A stretch of 64,000 nt of DNA from a virus, in the IMG/VR virus record IMGVR_UViG_3300027741_000025, positions 1 to 64,000 of that record; one strand, given 5' to 3'. Of this stretch, positions 32,991 to 39,712 are shown piece by piece. The notes beneath the pieces are model-generated. The model was not told the DNA's origin. It ran no database searches and worked only from the letters and a program-made list of their open reading frames with translations. Position 1 is the stretch's first letter. Every line of letters begins with the position of its first letter. A program made the translations under genes and the position numbers.

Positions 32991-34123
32991 TCAACTACCC
33001 AGCCCCTAAAGGACTGGGTTTGTGATTTAACCTTATGGTTATCCACAATAGGCTTGTTGATAGAAGCCCTTGAAATATTAATTGCAGCATTGAGATCAGC
33101 ATTATTTTCATAATCGCAAGACAAACACTTGAATTCACTTTGATTTAAGCGATTATCTTCATGGCAATGACCACATTTGCTGCATGTTTGACTTGTATAA
33201 GCAGGTTTAATGTAAATGACAGGAATGCCAAGCAACTTGGCTTTGTAGTCAATAAAACTACGCAATTGAAAGAAAGCCCACTTGCCTATTCTTGCATTAT
33301 TGTCTTTCCACTTCTTGGTGTAACCTTTGCTCTTAACCTTTTTCTTAAAGTTCAAATCTTCTAATTTGATTCCAACCTTAAGTGCATTTGCTTTTTGCAC
33401 CAATTTCTTGCTTATACAGTGATTGACATCTTTCTTGTAATTCGCCTCCCTTTTACTTAATCTTTTTAGTTTGTATTTTGCCGATACTGATTTTTTGCTT
33501 TGCAACTCAGCCTTTAATTTTGTGATTTTCTTTCTGTATTCTTCAACTTTTTCTCCACTAAAAACTTCGCCATCGCTTGTGGTTGCCAAATTAACTACAC
33601 CCAAATCAACGCCAATAAATTTTTCAGTGTCATATGGAGCAAGTTCAGTTTTATCATAAAAGAAACTTACATAGAACCTGTTTGTTGGTTTGTCAAAGTT
33701 TAATTCGCTTTGACAACAAAGATCATAATCTTTGAGTGGTTTATGGTATTTGTATTTAATGCTTATCCTTTTGCCAAGAGTTGCCAAGGATATTACATTG
33801 TCTTTTTTGATTGAAAGGTTTCTTGTGTCGTAATCGATACTGCCCATTTCTTTAAAGTTAACAATACCAATTCTTTGTTTCTTGTTTTTATAAACATCAA
33901 CCACTTTGCCAATTGCTCTTATTGCCAATTGGCTTGAGAGGTTGTATTTCTGCTTGATTTCGTAGTAGACAAGTTTGTGTAAATTGACTTGTCCGAAAGT
34001 TTTGTTTTCAAATGCGACCCTTGAAACATAGTTGGCGGCACGGTTGAAAGCAATCATTGTTTGAGTTAATTGCTCTTTTTCCTTTTGGTTGACCACCAAT
34101 TTGACTTTTGTCGCAAGTTTCAT
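32966..34123 (-). CDS. tnpB: TnpB RNA-guided nuclease (IS605 OrfB)
   Basis: 385 aa from the ATG at 34123 (M-K-L-A-T-K-V-K-L). All RuvC-like residues are visible: F-I-G-V-D-L-G-V-V-N-L near 180, K-L-E-D-L-N-F near 270, and N-A-D-L-N-A-A near 345. The zinc finger C-S-K-C-G-H-C and C-L-S-C lies between the last two. It therefore looks intact. The last residues (V-V-D-H-I-P-F-I-L-K) and stop run past the right-end hairpin into antisense of the primase gene, so the stop is supplied by phage DNA. An omega RNA would cover the 3' end, with its guide at about 32970-32990. Confidence 0.9.
   Translation of the reverse strand: MKLATKVKLVVNQKEKEQLTQTMIAFNRAANYVSRVAFENKTFGQVNLHKLVYYEIKQKYNLSSQLAIRAIGKVVDVYKNKKQRIGIVNFKEMGSIDYDTRNLSIKKDNVISLATLGKRISIKYKYHKPLKDYDLCCQSELNFDKPTNRFYVSFFYDKTELAPYDTEKFIGVDLGVVNLATTSDGEVFSGEKVEEYRKKITKLKAELQSKKSVSAKYKLKRLSKREANYKKDVNHCISKKLVQKANALKVGIKLEDLNFKKKVKSKGYTKKWKDNNARIGKWAFFQLRSFIDYKAKLLGIPVIYIKPAYTSQTCSKCGHCHEDNRLNQSEFKCLSCDYENNADLNAAINISRASINKPIVDNHKVKSQTQSFRGWVVDHIPFILK
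32996..33020 (-). repeat. Right-end hairpin of the TnpB element
   Basis: ACCCAG and CTGGGT arms around CCCCTAAAGGA, forming an imperfect stem with a TTTA loop on the minus strand. It lies inside the 3' end of tnpB, as expected for the omega RNA scaffold. Confidence 0.65.
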
Positions 34124-34215
34124 ATTTTCATATACCTTCAATAGGTATGTATGCACTTATTTTAAAATTTTCCTTGACTTTTTAGGAAATTTTCCTATAC
34201 TAAACGGCAATTCCT

Positions 34216-34237
34216 CCCACCCGCTAAAGCAAGTGGG
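34216..34237 (-). repeat. Left-end hairpin of the TnpB element
   Basis: CCCAC and GTGGG arms with an inner GC/GC pair and a TAAA loop. It lies between tnpB's start and the next gene; shape and distance match IS605 left ends. Confidence 0.55.
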
Positions 34238-34255
34238 TTTCCTTGCCGGTGACAT

Positions 34256-34615
34256 ATGAATCCAAATTTAGAAAAATTCAAATATTTTATTGGCAAGCCA
34301 ATAACAGTTTTTACTGTGCACACAGGTAGAAACTTCACAGAAACTCAGTTTAATGACTACTTCACAGGTGTTTGCCAAGCTGTGCACATAGATACGATAG
34401 AAACACTACATCCTATTACAAATTGTAAAAATCTTTTCTTTTTCAACAACATTGTTGGAATTTGTGAAGAACAACAGTTAGACCCAGAGAATCCAGAACA
34501 TCAAGAAATTATAAATGAAATAAAAAGAGAAGTACCAGTAGAGCAAAATGATTTACAGCCGAATAATTCTGTAAACATAGATATAGATCTATTGAACAAG
34601 ATAATAGCTAAGTGA
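34256..34615 (+). CDS. Protein of unknown function downstream of primase
   Basis: 119 aa. Beta-rich N-terminus (Y-F-I-G-K-P-I-T-V-F-T-V-H-T-G-R-N-F) with F-T-G-V-C-Q-A-V-H-I-D, which resembles small ligand-binding beta-barrels; acidic C-terminus. Before the IS insertion it probably followed the primase directly in one operon. Not recognised. Confidence 0.5.
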   Translation: MNPNLEKFKYFIGKPITVFTVHTGRNFTETQFNDYFTGVCQAVHIDTIETLHPITNCKNLFFFNNIVGICEEQQLDPENPEHQEIINEIKREVPVEQNDLQPNNSVNIDIDLLNKIIAK

Positions 34616-34630
34616 ATATTGACCAAAAAT

Positions 34631-35734
34631 TCAAGTATCCTCTTCATCGTCATTCAACACACCTTTTCCACCCGCACTTATATATGTTAGGTGTAGGTTC
34701 AAAATCTCTGCCACATGCCTAACTAAAAATCCTTCCCACTTACTTTTGGAGCCTTCCACCTTAGAAACTTCGCTGGGATGAGATTTAAGTCTCTCTTCGT
34801 AATCTTTTAATATTTTTTTGAAAGATTTTTCAAAATCTATATCAAAATTAGTTTTGAATTCTTCAAAAGTTTTCCCAAATTTTTCTTCAAAAGTTCTTTC
34901 GAATTCACTTATCCTATTATCACCCTGGCTGGGCTTTTCAGCAGCCATAGCGTAATCAGGATGATCATCTTTGTTTTCACTTAATTTTTCAAAAACTTTT
35001 CTCTTTATATGGTTTATTGAATCTTTTTGTTGCCTTCCTCTTTCCGACATCTCAATAATTTCAGATATAGTTTTGGGAGCCGATGTTATTTTTTCTTTTG
35101 GTCCCCACCCATCTTTGCTCCAATAAATTTTAACTCGTGCCGGGTTGCCGCGAGTTGCCGCAACCGCTGCTCTTGACGTAGCTCCTGGAATGGCACCCAT
35201 TTGTGCAGTGTTAGTGCCCATTTGCGCAGCACCAGCATCCATTTGCGCGGTACCAGTACCAGACCCAGAAACAGACTCCTCTGATTCAGCATTGCCCTCA
35301 GCTGCACCAGAAAATTGTTTTATTATTTCCTTTTTAAATTTATCTGCCCAGCTATCTATTATTCTAAAAAGTTTTAAGTTCTTCAAATTTTCTGACTCTG
35401 TCTCAAGGTCTTCATTTAAAACAGACAATTCTGATTCAAGTTTATTGTACTGCTCTTTAATAAAATTGTATTGGGATAAAGTCAAGCGGTTAGATTCTTT
35501 TTTTACATCATCTTCGTGTCCAAGCGCTCCAAACTTATTTTTGTATACATATGGATTGTCTGGATTATTTCCACCCATCACAGTGTTGTGCCACCAATTT
35601 TTCATCCTGTCCCAAACTCTTGGCAAAACACCAGTCTGGGCGGGTTTATATCTAACAACTAGCAGGTCTTTTTTCAGTTGTGTTACAAAATCATCTACAA
35701 GTTTTGTAAGTTTATCTAATTCTACTTTTTCCAT
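34631..35734 (-). CDS. Coiled-coil protein, possible head or virion component
   Basis: 367 aa. Helical N-terminus, then W-D-R-M-K-N-W-W-H-N-T-V-M-G-G and N-P-Y-V-Y-K-N-K-F-G near residues 40-70, a form I associate with T4-like capsid-packaged proteins (recall, not a search). A coiled coil (75-125), a Gly/Ala/Met linker with A-Q-M-G/D repeats (about 150-180), and a charged C-terminal half. The linker is low-complexity. Function unknown. Confidence 0.5.
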   Translation of the reverse strand: MEKVELDKLTKLVDDFVTQLKKDLLVVRYKPAQTGVLPRVWDRMKNWWHNTVMGGNNPDNPYVYKNKFGALGHEDDVKKESNRLTLSQYNFIKEQYNKLESELSVLNEDLETESENLKNLKLFRIIDSWADKFKKEIIKQFSGAAEGNAESEESVSGSGTGTAQMDAGAAQMGTNTAQMGAIPGATSRAAVAATRGNPARVKIYWSKDGWGPKEKITSAPKTISEIIEMSERGRQQKDSINHIKRKVFEKLSENKDDHPDYAMAAEKPSQGDNRISEFERTFEEKFGKTFEEFKTNFDIDFEKSFKKILKDYEERLKSHPSEVSKVEGSKSKWEGFLVRHVAEILNLHLTYISAGGKGVLNDDEEDT

Positions 35735-35745
35735 GATAATATATA

Positions 35746-36198
35746 TTATACTTTATCAGAAATATATTCGTTTATTTTTTTCAGACTCATCAAGCAAGAG
35801 TCAAATCTATGGAAGTCACTTGTTAAATATTCAAAGGCAAGTTCGTCGAATTTATTATCACTTTCAACTTCAAAATAGATATATTTTCCTTTTTTACCGA
35901 GCACCTTATATTTATGCATCAATATATATGCAGCAACGCCTAAGTCAGTAGCAAATCTAATATTACCTGTTTCGTTAAAGTTATATTCTCTAATTTTCTT
36001 CAAACTCATTATGCAAGAGTCAAATCTGTGAAATTCACTGCTTAAATAATCAAGGCATATTTCATCAAATTTCTCTTCGTTCTTTTCTTCTTCTATGTCA
36101 AAAAGAACCTCTCTACCTCTTCTTCCTGCCAATTTATAATTATGCATAAGGACATAAGAAGCGGTCCCAAGATCTTCTACACTTTTTATTTTTTGCAT
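35746..36198 (-). CDS. Tandem DUF5659-like protein
   Basis: 150 aa made of two repeats of about 72 residues. Each has D-L-G-x-A-x-Y-x-L-M-H-x-Y-K-x-x-G, a hairpin ending in the Val/Leu-phe run, and Y-L-x-S-x-F-H-R-F-D-S-C-x-M-S-L-K-K-I. This layout matches my recollection of the DUF5659 domain found singly in phages. Function unknown. The two halves are similar enough to show internal duplication. Confidence 0.6.
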   Translation of the reverse strand: MQKIKSVEDLGTASYVLMHNYKLAGRRGREVLFDIEEEKNEEKFDEICLDYLSSEFHRFDSCIMSLKKIREYNFNETGNIRFATDLGVAAYILMHKYKVLGKKGKYIYFEVESDNKFDELAFEYLTSDFHRFDSCLMSLKKINEYISDKV

Positions 36199-36224
36199 AA
36201 CTTATATTAGTTAAAAATTTAAAA

Positions 36225-37226
36225 TTAAGTAGCAGCCTCTGCAGCTAATAAACAGCCCCTAGCAACGCTATAAAGAGGATCTTTTGGCTGTATAACCTCT
36301 CCTATTTTCACAGATAAATCTGCTTCTTTTAAGCATTGTGTAAAAAGCTCTTTGAACCCAGGTGGGCTTGATGTCCCGCCGGCTACAACAAAGTCTATAG
36401 CTTGGTCAGTTTTAACACTTTTGGATGTATTTAAAAGTCCTTTTTTAATACCAGTTACAGTATGTTCTATCATTATTCTGTACTGAGTTTGTATTGCTCT
36501 TTCAACAAGAGTTGTGGGTGTTTTTGACAAATCTATTTTATGTTTTTCTTTATTGATATAAGCTATACCTTCACCTGTGGCTTTAGCAGCCATTTTATCA
36601 ATCCAGTCTCCGCTATTAACTATTGAAAATGAAAATAAAGGGTTCCCAAACATGGCAAAGCAAACATTTACCATCCCACCGCCACATGAAACCGAAACAC
36701 CGGTATAGGCTTTGTGTCCAAGCTCGGCATAAACTAAAGCTAAGGCTTCATTGATGGGTCTGGGATCCACTGTGTAGCCTTTATCACTCTTATAAGCTCT
36801 GAATATAGCTTCTAACACCTTGCCGTGATACTCAGCGTCGGTTTCTTCATTTATGGCGTTAGATGGAACACAATAATACAAAACTTCCTTGTCCCTCTCT
36901 ACTTCTCCTATTAAACTATGGAGCATTATGCTTAATATTTGAAATGCATCTTTCTCTTTGGGGTTAACACACCCTGAAGTCATAGGTCTCTTTAATTCTA
37001 ATCCGCTCATGGTATAAGCCATGTTCACAGCAGATTCTCCAAGAGCATATGCAACTTTTTCTCTTTCAATAAGAGGAACCCCAGCATTTTTCATCATATT
37101 AAAAACAAACTTATTCTCCAAAGGCATCTCAAGAAATGCATTTATTTCTTTTTTATAAACAAAATTATCGTCTTCATCTCTTTTACAACAAACGAGCGTG
37201 TAAGTTCCACAATCCATCCCAATCAT
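36225..37226 (-). CDS. Actin-like ATPase (ParM/Alp type)
   Basis: 333 aa. The actin-fold nucleotide motifs are in order: phosphate-1 loop G-M-D-C-G-T-Y-T at residues 3-10, phosphate-2 S-V-S-C-G-G-G-M-V-N-V near 186, and adenosine loop V-V-A-G-G-T-S-S-P-P-G-F near 288. Length fits ParM/MreB-like proteins. It may form filaments for plasmid-like segregation of phage DNA or for positioning replication or capsids. It is followed by two small genes; the next gene upstream (37239-37472) starts 13 bases away. Confidence 0.8.
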   Translation of the reverse strand: MIGMDCGTYTLVCCKRDEDDNFVYKKEINAFLEMPLENKFVFNMMKNAGVPLIEREKVAYALGESAVNMAYTMSGLELKRPMTSGCVNPKEKDAFQILSIMLHSLIGEVERDKEVLYYCVPSNAINEETDAEYHGKVLEAIFRAYKSDKGYTVDPRPINEALALVYAELGHKAYTGVSVSCGGGMVNVCFAMFGNPLFSFSIVNSGDWIDKMAAKATGEGIAYINKEKHKIDLSKTPTTLVERAIQTQYRIMIEHTVTGIKKGLLNTSKSVKTDQAIDFVVAGGTSSPPGFKELFTQCLKEADLSVKIGEVIQPKDPLYSVARGCLLAAEAAT

Positions 37227-37238
37227 ATGATATCTCCT

Positions 37239-37472
37239 TTAATTCTTTTTTCCAAAATCGATTTTTTCTGGTATAAAGTCTGGAATAGCCCAGGTTACCT
37301 TATCTTCTAAATTATCTATTAAAGTTTCTTTTTTTGGATTAGATTTACCATCGGCAGATAAAGCACCAACAGAACCATTCATATTTATGTTTAAATCCAA
37401 AGTTATCGAAACTTTTAGTTCACCGTCCTTGGTTATAATTTTAACATCACTTGGTCTTATTAATTGCGCCAT
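37239..37472 (-). CDS. Small protein next to actin-like gene
   Basis: 77 aa. Beta-hairpin-like start (V-K-I-I-T-K-D-G-E-L-K-V-S-I-T-L-D-L-N-I-N), then a charged linker and W-A-I-P-D-F-I-P-E-K-I-D-F. ParM systems often carry a small partner gene, but that role here is only suggested by position. Confidence 0.5.
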   Translation of the reverse strand: MAQLIRPSDVKIITKDGELKVSITLDLNINMNGSVGALSADGKSNPKKETLIDNLEDKVTWAIPDFIPEKIDFGKKN

Positions 37473-37479
37473 ATTTCAC

Positions 37480-38049
37480 CTATTTCTTAGTGGACTCAGT
37501 AACTACTATTGCTGAGATAACTTGTAGGGAAACAGGACCAGAAGAACCATCAGGTAATTTAGCTTCAATTTTCTGGATATTCAGGTCACCTACATTGAAA
37601 ACTTGAACTTCTTTTGCCCCAAGATCAAAAATAGCGCTATCTATACCGTTAAGTCTTATTTGAACTGGATCTTCTGATTGATTTGCTATTTGGACAAAGT
37701 CAGCAAAGCTATTTGTATCACTTTGTATATCAATAACGTTATCGGTAAAGTCTGTACCATCATTGATAATTAGTTTATAAACTTTGGGAATATTGTTGAT
37801 ATCTGCTTTGTCATACCAGGCTGATCCGTCATCTTCTAAAATGATAAGAAATGCCAAATCAGCAGAAACATTTGGATAAACATACCTTTTCCAGTAGTTA
37901 GAGCCAGAAAATGTTTCTCCATCTTTTAATTCTCGGCTAATTCTATCCGGACCCATAGCGTAAACACTTCTTTGTATGCTTATTCCATTTGGATCGTTAT
38001 CTAACAAGCCTTGTGTGCCATTGTTTAATTTTACTTTAAATATGCTCAT
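37480..38049 (-). CDS. Putative beta-rich structural protein
   Basis: 189 aa from the ATG at 38049 (M-S-I-F-K-V-K-L-N-N-G); an upstream frame to 38151 has no supported start. Beta-rich with R-Y-V-Y-P-N-V-S-A-D-L-A-F-L-I-I-L-E-D-D-G-S and a Q-I-R-L-N-G-I-D-S-A-I-F-D-L-G-A jelly-roll-like end. TATAAATAC abuts the start codon. Probably a virion protein; not recognised. Confidence 0.5.
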   Translation of the reverse strand: MSIFKVKLNNGTQGLLDNDPNGISIQRSVYAMGPDRISRELKDGETFSGSNYWKRYVYPNVSADLAFLIILEDDGSAWYDKADINNIPKVYKLIINDGTDFTDNVIDIQSDTNSFADFVQIANQSEDPVQIRLNGIDSAIFDLGAKEVQVFNVGDLNIQKIEAKLPDGSSGPVSLQVISAIVVTESTKK

Positions 38050-38060
38050 GTATTTATATA
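38050..38060 (-). promoter_or_regulatory. TATAAATA box immediately upstream of the ATG at 38049
   Basis: TATATAAATAC directly precedes the ATG on the minus strand. It equals the T4 late-promoter consensus, but spacing to the ATG leaves room only for a leaderless mRNA or a later start. Confidence 0.3.
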
Positions 38061-38113
38061 TGCTCCACAGCCAGAAAACCATTGGATTTAGCAACAAACC
38101 GCTATATATCTGT

Positions 38114-38251
38114 ATGGAAGAAAAAGAAAAAATAGAAGAAGCAAAAGACACACTTGAAACTTTTTTCGGTCAATTTGGACAAAATGATTTATACACACAA
38201 ATAATATTAGAGATGATATTTGAGGAGATGTTTAAAAAAAATGAAAAGTGA
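38114..38251 (+). CDS. Small acidic helical protein
   Basis: 45 aa from the ATG at 38114 (M-E-E-K-E-K-I-E-E-A-K-D-T-L), an amphipathic helix protein ending in F-E-E-M-F-K-K-N-E-K. Overlaps the next gene by 11 bases (ATG at 38241). Divergent from 37480-38049. Unknown. Confidence 0.4.
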   Translation: MEEKEKIEEAKDTLETFFGQFGQNDLYTQIILEMIFEEMFKKNEK

Positions 38252-38600
38252 TTTAAAAATTTTATGGTTATATTTGGCTAAAAGAGACAAGAAAGGTGTC
38301 AAAATACTTTCAAAGCTCTACTCTAGAGACATAGGTCCAACACCACTAGAAGATCTGAAACTGTTAAATTTACCTTCAAGTTGGTACGGCAAGGTTAAAT
38401 CCTACATAGATGAAAACTTGTTATATTGGCAGCCTTGGATACAAACAGCAACGAGTTTTGATGAATTAAAAGCTAATTTAAAAGTTAGAGGATACTCAGA
38501 GCTGCCCGCCAACGGAAAACCTATGGTGTTGGTAACACCTACATTATTTGTAAATAGTAATTTTTTTGAAAAACAAAAAATTATGCTGCGGAAAAATTAG
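38241..38600 (+). CDS. Protein of unknown function
   Basis: 119 aa from the ATG at 38241 (M-K-S-D-L-K-I-L-W-L-Y-L-A-K-R). Basic, helical N-terminus; contains S-R-D-I-G-P-T-P-L-E-D-L and W-Y-G-K-V-K-S-Y-I-D. Although it starts M-K-S it lacks the F-x-x-W leader pattern. Convergent with 38597-38881. Confidence 0.45.
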   Translation: MKSDLKILWLYLAKRDKKGVKILSKLYSRDIGPTPLEDLKLLNLPSSWYGKVKSYIDENLLYWQPWIQTATSFDELKANLKVRGYSELPANGKPMVLVTPTLFVNSNFFEKQKIMLRKN

Positions 38601-38881
38601 AAATAAACTTCTTTTTCATTAATATAAAAAGTCCCAGAATGAACTTCAACCATAAGCATATCGCCATCAGCCCTGAGTATAACTCCGCCTCTTTTAATGA
38701 AATCTTTTGTTAATTCTTTGTAACAACCTTCTTCCGCAATTATTTTGGAAGATAATTTTTTTGAATGCTTAGGGTATACTCTTTGATTTTTCTTTATATT
38801 AAAGTCTTTGTTAACTTTTTCTTCTTTCATCCATTTACTGAATTCATTTATAAAAGAAAAATCTATATTGTTGTTTCTCAT
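38597..38881 (-). CDS. Small basic protein of unknown function
   Basis: 94 aa (M-R-N-N-N-I-D-F-S-F-I-N-E-F-S-K-W-M-K-E). Residues 9-20 are loosely similar to the capsid-targeting leader but offset from the start. The C-terminal half is a beta-sandwich-like stretch (G-G-V-I-L-R-A-D-G-D-M-L-M-V-E-V). Start overlaps the stop of the upstream gene by 4 bases. Confidence 0.4.
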   Translation of the reverse strand: MRNNNIDFSFINEFSKWMKEEKVNKDFNIKKNQRVYPKHSKKLSSKIIAEEGCYKELTKDFIKRGGVILRADGDMLMVEVHSGTFYINEKEVYF

Positions 38882-39711
38882 GTTAAGTAATTCTTGATGT
38901 CTTCCTTTTTTATATACTCTGCATTATTGAATTTTTTTCCATTACCATAATAATATGCTTTTCTTCCATTTTTTGCAAACCAATATAAGTAACAATCTAT
39001 TATTTCATTAGCTATGTTTTGTTGAGGATAGGTATAAAGTCCGTTTTCTAATTGAACACTTCCTGGCTTATTATCCTTGAAAGAATCATCACAACATAAC
39101 AATATAACTTCACTGCAATTAAATTTGTACGCTAAGTTTATTGATGCACAAATTGGATTTCTATAATCATCTATTTGGCAATAGCCGTCAGAAGATTTAT
39201 TGAAATTTATACTTTCTTCATTCGCCGGGCTGTACTTATATTTTATACCATTATAATTTTCTAAAAATTCTGGGCACGTTCTATTTGATGCTATGCACTT
39301 GGGGAGACTTCTTTTGTTTGGAAGAAAACGCAAGCAATCTTCATATGGATTATTCACAACATAATAACCAAGAGAGGTTGAGTTGTTATTCCACTTCTTC
39401 AAAGAATTGTTAACACCCATAAAACAAACACCATTGATTTTCTTTAATAAAAGATGAATTTCATCAAAATCATAACCATCTGATATTATTACGGCAGTAT
39501 TAAAGTTATTATTTTCTGAGTCTGCCCAAGGGTATTTTTTTCTGTTATTTTCAAATTCATTTTTTAACAAAAGAAAGTATTCATTTTCATTAATAGTTTT
39601 GTTTACATCTATTACCTGGCAAGAATTATTGCAAAAATTTCTTATCCAAAAATTATAGTTTGGAGTTTTTATGAATTCGTTATTTTTTATTTTTTTTGTT
39701 TTGGGTGACAT
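38878..39711 (-). CDS. Rossmann-like protein, possibly DUF115/glycan-related
   Basis: 277 aa from the ATG at 39711; a longer reading would need a TTG inside the upstream gene. N-F-N-T-A-V-I-I-S-D-G-Y-D-F-D-E near residue 85, followed by V-C-F-M-G-V-N-N-S-L-K-K-W and later C-S-E-V-I-L-L-C-C-D-D-S-F, resembles the alternating strand/loop pattern of DUF115-type Rossmann proteins linked to glycan modification. Several Cys. It could modify a tail or capsid protein; weak assignment. Confidence 0.35.
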   Translation of the reverse strand: MSPKTKKIKNNEFIKTPNYNFWIRNFCNNSCQVIDVNKTINENEYFLLLKNEFENNRKKYPWADSENNNFNTAVIISDGYDFDEIHLLLKKINGVCFMGVNNSLKKWNNNSTSLGYYVVNNPYEDCLRFLPNKRSLPKCIASNRTCPEFLENYNGIKYKYSPANEESINFNKSSDGYCQIDDYRNPICASINLAYKFNCSEVILLCCDDSFKDNKPGSVQLENGLYTYPQQNIANEIIDCYLYWFAKNGRKAYYYGNGKKFNNAEYIKKEDIKNYLT

Positions 39712-39712
39712 A

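Larger units (their letters stand above)
32991..34250 (-). mobile_element. IS200/IS605-family element carrying only tnpB
   Basis: Approximate limits. The tnpB gene is flanked by short imperfect hairpins at 32996-33020 (right end, CTTTAG-type loop) and 34216-34237 (left end), as in IS605-family elements transposed by a Y1 transposase. No tnpA is present, so it needs one in trans or is maintained by homing. It sits exactly between the primase stop (32990) and the ATG at 34256, in the opposite direction to both. Confidence 0.7.
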
